Shown piece by piece: positions 47,160 through 56,003 of a stretch of DNA of 64,000 nucleotides. Where the stretch lies: NCBI GenBank assembly GCA_024346835.1, contig AP024866.1:2108001-2172000 (forward strand). The letters run 5' to 3'. Position 1 is the stretch's first letter, and every line of letters starts with the position of its first letter. The DNA comes from Vibrio comitans. GTDB taxonomy: Bacteria > Pseudomonadota > Gammaproteobacteria > Enterobacterales > Vibrionaceae. A model generated the notes under the pieces. It did not search any database. It was not told the origin of the DNA and worked only from the letters and a program-made list of their open reading frames with translations. A program made the translations under genes and the position numbers.

Positions 47160-47945
47160 TTAATCTGTGGCTGGCCATGATTTATTCAACACTGGTGAGG
47201 AGAGCAAACTAAATAGCATGCCTGTAATAAACAAGCAGATCACAATACTCGCCCCACTAGGTAAATCATAATGGGCCGATACCGCAAGCCCAGATAATAT
47301 ACCAACAATGCCAATACTGATGCTGGCGATAAAGAATCGTGGCCCTTTTAAGGTCGCAGCGCACAATGCAGGGATCACCAATAAAGCAAACTCTAGGTAT
47401 ATGCCGGTTAACTTCACCGTAATTGGCATCAAGATCGCAAAGATAAGATAGAAGCCACTCCCCGTCATAAACTGAGGTTTATACCAAACCAGCAACAGCA
47501 TCGCTGCGGTGATAAATGCCAAAGGCCAAACATCACCCCAGGTTGACCACAGCAGTTGCCCATTAAGAATACCTTGAATGAAGTCTGCGCCATGGGGATC
47601 TTTACTCACTAACAATATCGCTAGCGAAGCCGATACCACGAACAGACTGCCAATCATGGGTTCTAGGTGTTGTTGATAGCGTTTCTCCATTAAAGCAATC
47701 AGGCCACATAGCAGTAATGACAATATCCAAGGCCCTGCCATCTCACCAAAAAATGAACCTGAAAACAGAGAGTATTGACTCAACCAATAGTGACTTAATG
47801 CTGCGCCTAATGCAGCAACTTGTGCAACAGCCAAATCGATGAAAATAATCTGACGCTTTAGCACCTGCTGTCCTAGCACGATGTTGCCAACTAGAGCAAT
47901 CAAACCACATATCACTGCCGGCAACAGCCACGCATAATCAGTCAT
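47160..47945 (-). CDS. Metal ABC transporter permease (ZnuB-like, ABC-3 family)
   Basis: Inner-membrane permease of 261 residues with about eight hydrophobic segments. The family pattern includes GNIVLGQQVLKRQIIFIDLAVAQ near 20-42 (family-type Gly/Leu/Ala loop) and GIYLEFALLVIPALCAATLK near 180. It follows the ZnuA-like gene by 3 bases and closes the operon. No ATP-binding subunit is encoded nearby, so it must use one from elsewhere. Confidence 0.86.
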   Translation of the reverse strand: MTDYAWLLPAVICGLIALVGNIVLGQQVLKRQIIFIDLAVAQVAALGAALSHYWLSQYSLFSGSFFGEMAGPWILSLLLCGLIALMEKRYQQHLEPMIGSLFVVSASLAILLVSKDPHGADFIQGILNGQLLWSTWGDVWPLAFITAAMLLLVWYKPQFMTGSGFYLIFAILMPITVKLTGIYLEFALLVIPALCAATLKGPRFFIASISIGIVGILSGLAVSAHYDLPSGASIVICLFITGMLFSLLSSPVLNKSWPATD

Positions 47946-47948
47946 GAC

Positions 47949-48872
47949 CTAGCTTTGCTCCGAAGAAGGCGCTAACGCTCTCAACAAATCATCAATCACT
48001 TTATCGTACATCACATCAAGAGTTTCATCGTCTGTCACCGTCAATGGTAACTCAATAACAGGCTTCCCTGTGCGCTGTTGAAGCCAATTTGCTGGACGCT
48101 GATCTTGATGAGGCGAGTAGACAATTGCATCAAAGGCATCAGGATTCAGTTTTGTCAGCGACTGCAGATGCGAAGTTGTTGGTGATATGCCAGGTTTAGG
48201 CTCTAAGTCAGCAATTTGCTCCATCTCTAACCAATCGTAAAGGTAGCGATAAGTTTCGTGATAACCGACTATTTGCTTACCTTTCAATGGTGCCGCTTTT
48301 TCATTCCACTCATTCAGTTTATTACGCCAGTGCGCTCGAAACTTCATACCTTGAAATTGATAACTTTGCGCATTATCTGGGTCAATCATTTTCAAACGCT
48401 CAGTCATCGCAAGTGAAAGCGGGATCATGTCATTTGCTGCAAATTGCACATGGGGATTCCCATGAGCATGGATATCGCCTTGACTGCGGTCAACGTGATC
48501 ATGAGTGTCTAACATACGCACAAAATCAGCGGCGTAAATCATAGTTGCCGTACCGTTTTGAACAGCAGCATTACTACTTCGAGCCTGTAGCATGGGTAGC
48601 CAGCCTACTTCTAGTTCGGCTCCCGAACACATTGCTAGGTCCGCTTGACGCATCTTCGCAATCAAAGATGGGCGAGCCTGCACATAATGCGGGTCCTGCT
48701 TGGCAGTTGTCGCAGAATAGATCGTTGCATCGGGAGCATGAGCTTCTAGAAAGGCTTTCCATTCAGGTTCACAAACAAAAATATCTAGGGCCATAGCCGG
48801 TGCAGAGATGGTAGCGGCCCCCACCGCCACCATCACCAATGGACACTTTATTAAATTTTTCTTAGAACGCAT
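47949..48872 (-). CDS. Zinc/manganese-type periplasmic binding protein (ZnuA-like)
   Basis: Cluster 9 (ZnuA/TroA) solute-binding protein, about 307 residues from the chosen start MRSKKNLIKC, with a signal peptide ending near AMALD. Metal-binding candidates are His in QDPHYVQARPS, His in HAHGNPHVQF, and His in IVGYHETYRYLYDW; the C-terminal Asp/Glu region is also present. It is missing the long His-loop of E. coli ZnuA, but has a short one (DTHDHVDRSQGDIHAHG). Its start overlaps the end of the outer-membrane protein gene. Upstream in-frame ATGs exist (48890, 48881). Confidence 0.86.
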   Translation of the reverse strand: MRSKKNLIKCPLVMVAVGAATISAPAMALDIFVCEPEWKAFLEAHAPDATIYSATTAKQDPHYVQARPSLIAKMRQADLAMCSGAELEVGWLPMLQARSSNAAVQNGTATMIYAADFVRMLDTHDHVDRSQGDIHAHGNPHVQFAANDMIPLSLAMTERLKMIDPDNAQSYQFQGMKFRAHWRNKLNEWNEKAAPLKGKQIVGYHETYRYLYDWLEMEQIADLEPKPGISPTTSHLQSLTKLNPDAFDAIVYSPHQDQRPANWLQQRTGKPVIELPLTVTDDETLDVMYDKVIDDLLRALAPSSEQS

Positions 48873-50031
48873 GGGCGCCATGTGCTCCAAATGTCATAAC
48901 ATACTGCAGAGTAAATACGTTGTCTGTTTCTCGGCTTTGGTTATCAACGCGAGTGTATTGGGCACGAATTGTACCGAAATGAGATGAATCCCAAGCCACC
49001 ATAGCATCTAGCTCTTTATCATTAAGCGCGATGAAGTGCATATGATCACCATGAGCATGTCCATCATAACTTTCGGCCTCACCGTAACGCACGCCAGCTG
49101 ACCAACTTGGACTCCAACGGTAAACACCCGACACATAGTAAGCACTCAAGTTATCTGGAGCGTCAGCATCATCTTTGTATTTGCTATCCACGACACCATC
49201 TAACAACATGTATTCTGCAGATAGCGTTAAATTGCTGTATTTGTAGTTGCCATTTGGCGCCCATTTCCACACAAAATCTGCGCCGTATAAGTTAGAGCCT
49301 GTCACCGCAGCTGCGTGGCTATGGTCATGATCGTGCTCATTGGCGTGTATGTGGTCATGGTCGTCAAACTCACTCGCCTTGCCATTTTCGTTACGTAAGT
49401 AGCTCAAACCAAACTGCCAGCTCGAAGACTCGGAAAAATCGTGGCCAAGTTTTAAGGTCGTGGTATACACGCCAACTGTCGAGGCATCATCGACCGAAGA
49501 CATTTTGCTGCCACTAAGCGCCTCAACACCAAATTTCACGTACAGATCTGTTGGCAATACAATGTTCGCACGCACACCATCATCGTAATAATGGGAACCT
49601 AGGAAAGTGCGGTAAGCAATAGGTCTCTCAACGAAACTATCTGTATGCATATGTTGGTTGTTCAGGTAACCAAAATCAGACAAGAATCGACCTGCACGTA
49701 CATTAAAGCCGTAAGGTAAAGCCAAGGTTTCGATAAACGCTTCCTCTAGCATCAATTCTGTTTCATCACCGTGGCTTTCAAGAACAGCAGTTAAAGCACC
49801 GTAAAATTTGTCATCGATGTTAGATGACATGTTCAACTCAGTATGACCAAGGCCAAAGCCCTCTTCACGCTCAGAGTTGTTGCGTTGACCGTCTTGATAA
49901 TAGCCATCCAATACCACTCCAATTTGAGGGTTTGAAAGCACATCGGCATAAACTGGGGTAATAACAACACTACCAATGGCTAACGTGGCCAATTTCTTAT
50001 TTACAAACACTAAGTATTCCTTCTTTTTCAT
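48862..50031 (-). CDS. His-rich outer-membrane porin-like protein of the zinc cluster
   Basis: 389-residue exported protein (signal peptide MKKKEYLVFVNKKLATLAIG...TPVYA) with alternating beta-strand pattern and a final aromatic-rich strand, typical of a beta-barrel. One loop is a His/Asp cluster (EFDDHDHIHANEHDHDHSHA, about residues 216-236), and further His lie in HAHGDHMHF and the C-terminal FGAHGAHAF. It is first in the operon with the ZnuA- and ZnuB-like genes and has a Zur-like box ahead, so it probably admits or binds zinc at the outer membrane. Confidence 0.8.
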   Translation of the reverse strand: MKKKEYLVFVNKKLATLAIGSVVITPVYADVLSNPQIGVVLDGYYQDGQRNNSEREEGFGLGHTELNMSSNIDDKFYGALTAVLESHGDETELMLEEAFIETLALPYGFNVRAGRFLSDFGYLNNQHMHTDSFVERPIAYRTFLGSHYYDDGVRANIVLPTDLYVKFGVEALSGSKMSSVDDASTVGVYTTTLKLGHDFSESSSWQFGLSYLRNENGKASEFDDHDHIHANEHDHDHSHAAAVTGSNLYGADFVWKWAPNGNYKYSNLTLSAEYMLLDGVVDSKYKDDADAPDNLSAYYVSGVYRWSPSWSAGVRYGEAESYDGHAHGDHMHFIALNDKELDAMVAWDSSHFGTIRAQYTRVDNQSRETDNVFTLQYVMTFGAHGAHAF

Positions 50032-50053
50032 GTTACGACTGCAAAACGGGCGC

Positions 50054-50070
50054 TATGTTATATCATATCA
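50054..50070. promoter_or_regulatory. Zur-like operator
   Basis: TATGTTATATCATATCA, a near-palindromic AT-rich site resembling the TGTTATAATATAACA Zur consensus, 25-40 bases upstream of the outer-membrane protein gene. It would mean derepression under zinc starvation. Confidence 0.6.
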
Positions 50071-50277
50071 TTTGTAAATGAAAGGCAGTGCATATGATAT
50101 TTTTCCGAGGGCCATTCGTCGCATTGAATCATACGAAAGGAAGTTTTGTATAGCTATATAGTGTCTATAATGAAAGCATATTGATAGATAAAGACGCAGT
50201 TGTGCCACTGATTCTCTGATTGGCAAAGGTCTTTGGATATTGACTTCTACTATTTTAACTAAGCGTTGAGACACCTA

Positions 50278-51945
50278 ATGAAATCGTTTAAAAATCCTAG
50301 CATCAGAACATTGATCGCCGTAACTTTGAGTCTCTCCAGTGCAGGGGTGCTAGCTTCTGATTATGACCTGATCATTGAAAACGGTCGCGTAATGGACCCT
50401 GAGACCATGTTGGATGCAGTTTTGAACGTTGGTATAAAAGATGGGCGTATTGCGATTATTACCGCAGACAAATTGACAGGTGAGAAGGTCATAGATGCAA
50501 GCAATCATGTCGTTGCACCTGGTTTTATCGATACTCACTTTCATTCCCTCGATGGCCTTTCGATCAAGCTTGCAGCCATGGATGGGGTTACAACGGGTAT
50601 GGACCTTGAAATCGGTGCCACGCGAGTTGCAGAATGGTATGACGCTAAGGCAGGGGCTTGGCCATTAAACTATGGCACTGGTATCAGTCAGGAAGCGGCA
50701 CGCTTAGAAGTATTGGATCCAGAGGTAAAAATAGACCGTGCTTACGATGCTCCAGATATTTTAAGCAAGCTACGTACTGAAGCAGCAAAAGATGGTGTTA
50801 GCGGCTGGTCAGACACAAAAGCCAACACTGAACAAATGAATCAGATCCTATCTATTCTTGATCAAGGCTTCAAAGAGGGTGCTATTAATCTTGCATCAAC
50901 GACGGCCTATATGCGTAATGGCTTAACGTCGTTTGAAATGTATGAATCCCAAAAAGTTGCTGCAAACTGGGGACGCTTTACAGCATCACATACTCGTTAT
51001 CATGGTAATCCTGTCGATCCAGAGGGCCAGTTAGGCTTTGATGAAGTATTCGCCAATGCCGTAGCTCTTAACGCTGGTCTATTAATGCTCCACAACAATG
51101 AGTTTGGTTGGTGGGAAGTTGAAGACAAGCTGAAGAAAGCACGTGAGCAAGGCATGAATATGTGGTCAGAATACTACCCTTATGACGCTGCTTCGACGGC
51201 GATCGGATCTTCTTTCCTAATCCCAGAAAGCGTCGAAGGGATGTTTGGCTATAAATACGAAGACATCATGTACGATCCACAACAAGATAAATACTTAACC
51301 AAAGAAGAATACCAAGAGATGGCGGCCAAAGATCCTGGTCATTTGGTTGTTATCTTTAGCCCACCACGTAAAGATTGGCTCAAGTACTTTCTGAAAATTC
51401 CACATATGACCGTGGCGGCAGATTCAATTTACTCAGGCTTAGGTGTCGACTCTTGGGATGTTGACCCATCTGAATACAAAGGACACCCGAGAACTGCGGG
51501 AACACGAGGTAAAGTATTCGCGATGGCACGCGAGGAAGGAGTACCACTGATGTTCACACTTGCACAAATGGCCTATTGGCCAGCCAAACATTTGGGTGAT
51601 GCTGGGCTTGAATCTATGCAAGAGCGTGGTCGTATGCAAGAAGGTATGGTCGCTGATATTACTATTTTTGATCCTGAGAACGTGAAAGACAACGCAATCT
51701 ACAAAGCGGGTGAACAAGGTAAACCAACGTCAGGCATCTCTTACGTTATCGTAAATGGGCAAAAAGTTGTCGATAATGGCGAGTTTAAAAAGGTCTGGGC
51801 GGGCCAACCTATTCGCTATACCCCTGAAGATAAAGGTCGTTTTAAAGGCATTGATAAAGCAAGTTACCTACAGAACATAACTGTCCCGGCCTTTACTGCT
51901 ACTCAGTCTGGAGCTGATGGCAACCCAACATTTAAGCAGAAATAG
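50278..51945 (+). CDS. Exported amidohydrolase (D-aminoacylase / N-acyl-D-amino-acid deacylase family)
   Basis: Zinc-type amidohydrolase of about 555 residues with signal peptide (SIRTLIAVTLSLSSAGVLAS). The family signature is YDLIIENGRVMDPETMLDAV near the mature N-terminus, followed by metal-site VVAPGFIDTHFHSLDG near 84-99. The C-terminal return to the small beta domain (MQEGMVADITIFDPENV) is clear. Members remove N-acyl groups from D-amino acids or cleave related amides; the exact substrate is unknown. The ATG chosen gives the best signal peptide; an upstream TTG adds four residues. Divergent from the zinc cluster. Confidence 0.86.
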   Translation: MKSFKNPSIRTLIAVTLSLSSAGVLASDYDLIIENGRVMDPETMLDAVLNVGIKDGRIAIITADKLTGEKVIDASNHVVAPGFIDTHFHSLDGLSIKLAAMDGVTTGMDLEIGATRVAEWYDAKAGAWPLNYGTGISQEAARLEVLDPEVKIDRAYDAPDILSKLRTEAAKDGVSGWSDTKANTEQMNQILSILDQGFKEGAINLASTTAYMRNGLTSFEMYESQKVAANWGRFTASHTRYHGNPVDPEGQLGFDEVFANAVALNAGLLMLHNNEFGWWEVEDKLKKAREQGMNMWSEYYPYDAASTAIGSSFLIPESVEGMFGYKYEDIMYDPQQDKYLTKEEYQEMAAKDPGHLVVIFSPPRKDWLKYFLKIPHMTVAADSIYSGLGVDSWDVDPSEYKGHPRTAGTRGKVFAMAREEGVPLMFTLAQMAYWPAKHLGDAGLESMQERGRMQEGMVADITIFDPENVKDNAIYKAGEQGKPTSGISYVIVNGQKVVDNGEFKKVWAGQPIRYTPEDKGRFKGIDKASYLQNITVPAFTATQSGADGNPTFKQK

Positions 51946-51955
51946 CGAGACAGAT

Positions 51956-52324
51956 ATGCGTATCTTCAAGGGTTTTCTAACATGTTCGTTGATCTTTGCT
52001 AGCGCTGCCAATGCAGCTTCGCTTGAAGCGCTAGCAAATGAAGTGACGCCACTTCCATCTTATGGAGCAAAAGCAAAATCAACCGTAATTAGGGACAGTA
52101 AGCCCGATGGATTATCTAAATTTGCTTACGATGTAGGGCTAGATGTATCAAGGCTATCAGATAGCCAGCTAGTTGAAATTGCTGCAGATTTTGGTGATAA
52201 ACCTTCATGGTCTTTTTGCGATCAACATCAAGATGTCGAGATAGTCATGAATGCCAATAGCCTTTGGGAACGCACCAAACTCATGAAACTGCAGAGGTCA
52301 ACAAACATAACGATAGTGCATTAA
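51956..52324 (+). CDS. Small exported unknown protein (122 aa)
   Basis: Signal peptide MRIFKGFLTCSLIFASAANA is clear, giving a mature protein of about 100 residues. It has one Cys (WSFCDQHQDV near 87) and no recognised domain. It starts 10 bases after the amidohydrolase stop with a GAGA site and is therefore in the same operon; it may be a periplasmic partner. A hairpin terminator follows. Confidence 0.68.
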   Translation: MRIFKGFLTCSLIFASAANAASLEALANEVTPLPSYGAKAKSTVIRDSKPDGLSKFAYDVGLDVSRLSDSQLVEIAADFGDKPSWSFCDQHQDVEIVMNANSLWERTKLMKLQRSTNITIVH

Positions 52325-52353
52325 GCACTACTGTTTAAAAACCTTAAAGACAC

Positions 52354-52394
52354 AGCCACCTGTCTCTAATCGAAATAGAAACAGGCGGCTTTTC
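52354..52394. terminator. Terminator between the 122-aa gene and the LysR gene
   Basis: AGCCACCTGTCTC - loop - GAAACAGGCGGCTTTT with mismatches, followed by T on the plus strand. Confidence 0.7.
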
Positions 52395-52420
52395 ACTTTG
52401 CTCTATAAACTCTAAACAGC

Positions 52421-53332
52421 CTAGAGTGAGAAATCTTCCAAGATATGATGAATATAGTTTTCCAATGCCGTCATGATAGATCCTCTTATTTGAACAACTT
52501 GGCTGGAGTGAGGGCTCCAAAGAGAAATCGGAATTTCTAAGCTTTTTCTAACCTCATCAACCTCGAGTGGTACTAAGTTTTGTTGGACATACTCAGAGTA
52601 AATGACCGAGCGAGGTAATAACGACCAACCGTGCCCGAGTTGAACAAGTTTAATCACAACCGAAAGCTGGTCTATGGCTTCAAAGTTAGGTGATAATATC
52701 ACCTTATCTCCTAGCCCTTCGTCAATAAGTGATTGCAAGACAAGTTGCTTAGACATTTTTAATTTAGACAGCATCATCTTTGGTGGTGTATTTGCAAGTT
52801 CACCACCTTTGCACGCAAATGGGATCAAGGATAACGTTTCTAGGTAGGTGGTGTGAAAACTGTTTATCGCTTTACTGTCATAGGTATTCACCAGACCAAA
52901 GTGAAGTTCACCGGATTCAATACCTTTCTTAATCTCCTCTTTCCCTTTTACAAATAAATTTACCGATAAATTAGGGAAGTCCTTGGCTAACTGCATTCTA
53001 ATATCGGCAATACCTAGTTGTGGCAGAAAGCTACAGTACCCAATATTTATCGCTTCTAGTTCTCCTTGAGAAAGACTAATTGCAAGCTTATTAAAGGATC
53101 TCACTTGTTCAATAGCCTGCTTGGCGTAACGATAGAGTAAGTTAGCCTCGGTGGTTGGTTCAACAGAACGGCCGATTCGGTCGAACAGTGTGACCATTAG
53201 AATATCTTCTAAATTAACCACAACCTGCCCCACCGTGCTTCTATGTTTATTCAATTTGACTGCTGCTTTACTAAACGATTTCTGTTCATACACCGCAACA
53301 AAGGTGTTGAGTTGTTCTAGGCTAAAGTTCAT
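52421..53332 (-). CDS. LysR family transcriptional regulator
   Basis: 303-residue LTTR. The N-terminal winged helix-turn-helix is MNFSLEQLNTFVAVYEQKSF through KLNKHRSTVGQVVVNLEDIL (about 1-48), and the effector domain spans about 90-295. The ATG follows GGGA. Divergent from the outer-membrane protein gene; the shared intergenic holds an inverted repeat of LTTR type, which is repeated upstream of the DUF3299 gene. Likely regulator of this block. Confidence 0.93.
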   Translation of the reverse strand: MNFSLEQLNTFVAVYEQKSFSKAAVKLNKHRSTVGQVVVNLEDILMVTLFDRIGRSVEPTTEANLLYRYAKQAIEQVRSFNKLAISLSQGELEAINIGYCSFLPQLGIADIRMQLAKDFPNLSVNLFVKGKEEIKKGIESGELHFGLVNTYDSKAINSFHTTYLETLSLIPFACKGGELANTPPKMMLSKLKMSKQLVLQSLIDEGLGDKVILSPNFEAIDQLSVVIKLVQLGHGWSLLPRSVIYSEYVQQNLVPLEVDEVRKSLEIPISLWSPHSSQVVQIRGSIMTALENYIHHILEDFSL

Positions 53333-53464
53333 GTATTCCCTTACCAGTGGTGCATAACCACAATTAATTATAATCGCTCCGCTAGCTCGATACTCGCAGT
53401 TGCATTACAAAGCACCTTTAAGCATTAATAAACGAAATCAAGAGAATGATAGAACAAAAACAGA

Positions 53465-53489
53465 ATTTGTCCAGTTTGATCATACAAAT
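53465..53489. promoter_or_regulatory. LysR-type operator candidate 1
   Basis: ATTTGT-N13-ACAAAT with half-site continuation TCCAGTT. It lies 71 bases ahead of the outer-membrane protein start and between it and the divergent LysR gene. Confidence 0.65.
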
Positions 53490-53559
53490 GTAAGTTAGAG
53501 AAAAATCACCTCCAACCTATCATGGCGCCATAAATCGAAGAGCCATTTTGGAGATGACA

Positions 53560-54303
53560 ATGTCAATCAAGAACACTATTTCATTCACTGCGCTAACTAC
53601 GCTCATTTTAGCCAGCACGTCACTTTACGCCGAAGAAGACCATGACCCATCCGATGTAGCGAGAGCAACGACCTCTTTTACTGTTGGGGCGACAAACCAA
53701 GGTGATGTTAAGGGCTTCTTAACCTATGGCTTTGGAGTTACGGATACCCAGCAAGGCATGGTTGCTGTAGAGGCGAATATGAATAAAGAAGGAAAATATA
53801 ACGACTCTCGAGTGCAATATTTCCATGTCTTTAACTTTGACAACCCTACCGTACCGAAAGTCGCCGTCTCTCTTGATGTGGTTGACAATGCTTCATTAAC
53901 AACAGCGGCGCTAGGTCCTGTTATTGCCGTTACCCCAACGGAGCAATTTTCAATGTATTTCAGAGGTGCTGTTTTAGGTGGTGCATATAGTGATGCGGCA
54001 ACCCGCCAATTTGGAGTCAGTGATGACTCTGCAGTAGGTGGTATGGCAGCAGCTTACTTTACCGTTAAGACAGGCAAAGATGGCACTTATATCACGTTAA
54101 CTCCGGAGTACACTTACGTAGATGGCGATATTGAAACCAGCTCGCTAAAGTCCTCCCTGCGTATTGGTACACCTATGAATTCAGCAAAAAATCACTGGGG
54201 TGAATTTAGACTTGAGAATACCTACGGCCATTTGGAATCAGCTTCACTAAAACAGGATATTGACGATACAGTCGCTTGGTTTATGTTCAAGTCATTTTTC
54301 TAA
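53560..54303 (+). CDS. Outer-membrane beta-barrel-like protein
   Basis: 247-residue exported protein (MSIKNTISFTALTTLILASTSLYA signal). The mature part is rich in alternating short strands (FTVGATNQGDVKGFLTYGFG, YITLTPEYTYVDGDIETSS) and ends in an aromatic residue (MFKSFF), as outer-membrane barrels do. No specific family recognised. The start is the ATG with GGAG at 6 bases; two upstream in-frame codons (TTG, ATG) exist. The porin gene follows after 92 bases. Confidence 0.72.
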   Translation: MSIKNTISFTALTTLILASTSLYAEEDHDPSDVARATTSFTVGATNQGDVKGFLTYGFGVTDTQQGMVAVEANMNKEGKYNDSRVQYFHVFNFDNPTVPKVAVSLDVVDNASLTTAALGPVIAVTPTEQFSMYFRGAVLGGAYSDAATRQFGVSDDSAVGGMAAAYFTVKTGKDGTYITLTPEYTYVDGDIETSSLKSSLRIGTPMNSAKNHWGEFRLENTYGHLESASLKQDIDDTVAWFMFKSFF

Positions 54304-54395
54304 AAGCCTTTACCAGACATAATTTCCCAGCATATTTTGATTCCCCGCCATTAAGAGTCTGTCTTGTGGCGGTGAATAGATTTACAGAGTACCCC

Positions 54396-55631
54396 ATGAA
54401 AATACTACCCAAATTTTCTCTTGTGACTTTCATGATGATGTCACTTTCTTGTCAAGCCATGGCAATGGAGCACCATGATGAGCGTGGAGAAGTCATTGCT
54501 GAGCCGTCTCATTTTGAATCTTGGACTGAAACCAAACAACGTTGGCAAGAAGAACATGGATTACAGTTAGGCATGGACTACAACATGCTAGGTTTAACTG
54601 CGACAGATGCTCTTGGAGAATCATCAGCCGCCTCCGGAGCACTGCGAGTCTATGGTCAATGGGATATGGTTCATACACAATCAGGATCCACTGGTGGCAT
54701 CGTATTCAAGTTTGAACATCGCCATAAATACACAGACTCTTCACCGAAAGAATTTGGTATAAAAGATCTGGGTTACATTGGTTTTGTCCACTCTTTATAT
54801 GGTGACCAAGGCTTTAGAACCACCCATCTGTTCTGGCGTCAATCTATGTTGGACGACCGTATGGTTGCATACGCAGGCTTTCTTGATATGACAGACTATA
54901 CCGACTTTTACGCACTGGCGAATCCATGGACAGACTTTAATAACAGCGTCTTTACTACCGGCAATGGCACCATTGGTGGACTTCCAGATGGCGCATTGGG
55001 TGTCATGTTAGGTGGCTTTATAACGGACAGCGTTTACGCATCTGCGAGTATTCTGGATGCAAAAGGTAATGCTTCAGATCTTGGCCAAGGTGTGCGAGAC
55101 CTATTTGACAGCAACGCCACTTGGAAAAGCCTAGAGATAGGCTACACACCATCAAAAGAGTTGTTATTTATCAATAATGCCCATGTCACTGTGTGGCAGC
55201 GTGATGCGGTAGAGGATGATAAAGAAGGTTATGGTGTTAGTGCCTCAATATCAGGCTTAATCGATGGCCAGTGGTTACCTTTCTTAAGAGGTGGTTGGGC
55301 AAAAGATGCAGGAGCGCTGTACGACGCCTCGGTCAGCGCGGGTTTTGGTTACATACCAAGTCTTCGTAATCAAGATATGATGGGATTTGCAGTGAACTGG
55401 GCAAGTCCAATGGCAAGTACATTTGCTGGGGTTGATTTTGATGACCAATATACTGCAGAGCTTTATTATCGAGCGCAAATCACTCCTTGGTTACAGTTAT
55501 CTCCAAGTGTACAAGTCATGAACCATACCGCCATCAATGTTAACGCCATTGAATCGGGTGATATGATAAATGCATTGATCAAAGATAAAACAGATGTTGT
55601 GTTTGGTCTTAAGGCACGTTTTGCGTTTTAG
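54396..55631 (+). CDS. OprB-like carbohydrate-selective porin
   Basis: 411-residue outer-membrane protein. Signal peptide MKILPKFSLVTFMMMSLSCQAMAM, then a coiled N-terminal region (HFESWTETKQRWQEEHGLQL) followed by the OprB-type barrel (GGIVFKFEHRHKYTDSS, LFWRQSMLDDRMVAYAGFLD, YTAELYYRAQITPWLQLSPS) and a C-terminal Phe (LKARFAF). An open frame continues upstream into the previous gene, but this ATG starts the signal peptide. In LysR-linked order with the preceding outer-membrane gene; the substrate need not be a sugar. Confidence 0.83.
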   Translation: MKILPKFSLVTFMMMSLSCQAMAMEHHDERGEVIAEPSHFESWTETKQRWQEEHGLQLGMDYNMLGLTATDALGESSAASGALRVYGQWDMVHTQSGSTGGIVFKFEHRHKYTDSSPKEFGIKDLGYIGFVHSLYGDQGFRTTHLFWRQSMLDDRMVAYAGFLDMTDYTDFYALANPWTDFNNSVFTTGNGTIGGLPDGALGVMLGGFITDSVYASASILDAKGNASDLGQGVRDLFDSNATWKSLEIGYTPSKELLFINNAHVTVWQRDAVEDDKEGYGVSASISGLIDGQWLPFLRGGWAKDAGALYDASVSAGFGYIPSLRNQDMMGFAVNWASPMASTFAGVDFDDQYTAELYYRAQITPWLQLSPSVQVMNHTAINVNAIESGDMINALIKDKTDVVFGLKARFAF

Positions 55632-55724
55632 TATGGATTGTCGAAATAGTCGCGTTACATGACTTTCATTAGTCTAATGCAGACTAGAGGCCTAGTTACT
55701 TTTATAGTTCCAATTCGATTTAAT

Positions 55725-55751
55725 GAGCCAGTCAAAGATAGACTGGCTCAA
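55725..55751 (+). terminator. Stem-loop after the porin gene
   Basis: TGAGCCAGTC-AAAGATA-GACTGGCTCA, a 10-bp perfect stem without a T run; may slow transcription or mark the mRNA 3' end. The rest of the 370-base gap holds the LysR-type operator and the next promoter. Confidence 0.55.
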
Positions 55752-55901
55752 AGCAAATCAATCATTCGACTCCCATACCTATTTTCGTTCTCTTGTACCA
55801 ACCCATCTCGTCACAACTGAATGAACCCATAGATTTCCTTTCCAACTCAAAATCACCCAAAAAGACAATTTCGCTAATCTGGCTGATACAACCGACACCA
55901 C

Positions 55902-55924
55902 TTTGTCCAGTTCAGTCCAACAAA
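55902..55924. promoter_or_regulatory. LysR-type operator candidate 2
   Basis: TTTGT-N13-ACAAA, sharing TTTGTCCAGTT with operator 1. It lies 79 bases ahead of the DUF3299 gene, similar to the 71 bases at operator 1. Confidence 0.62.
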
Positions 55925-56003
55925 AGCAATTATCGACTTATTTAATACTCGCATACTATTTAGTCCATCGACTCATTGACCTATTTACCGGTGGACCCCA
56001 TTT

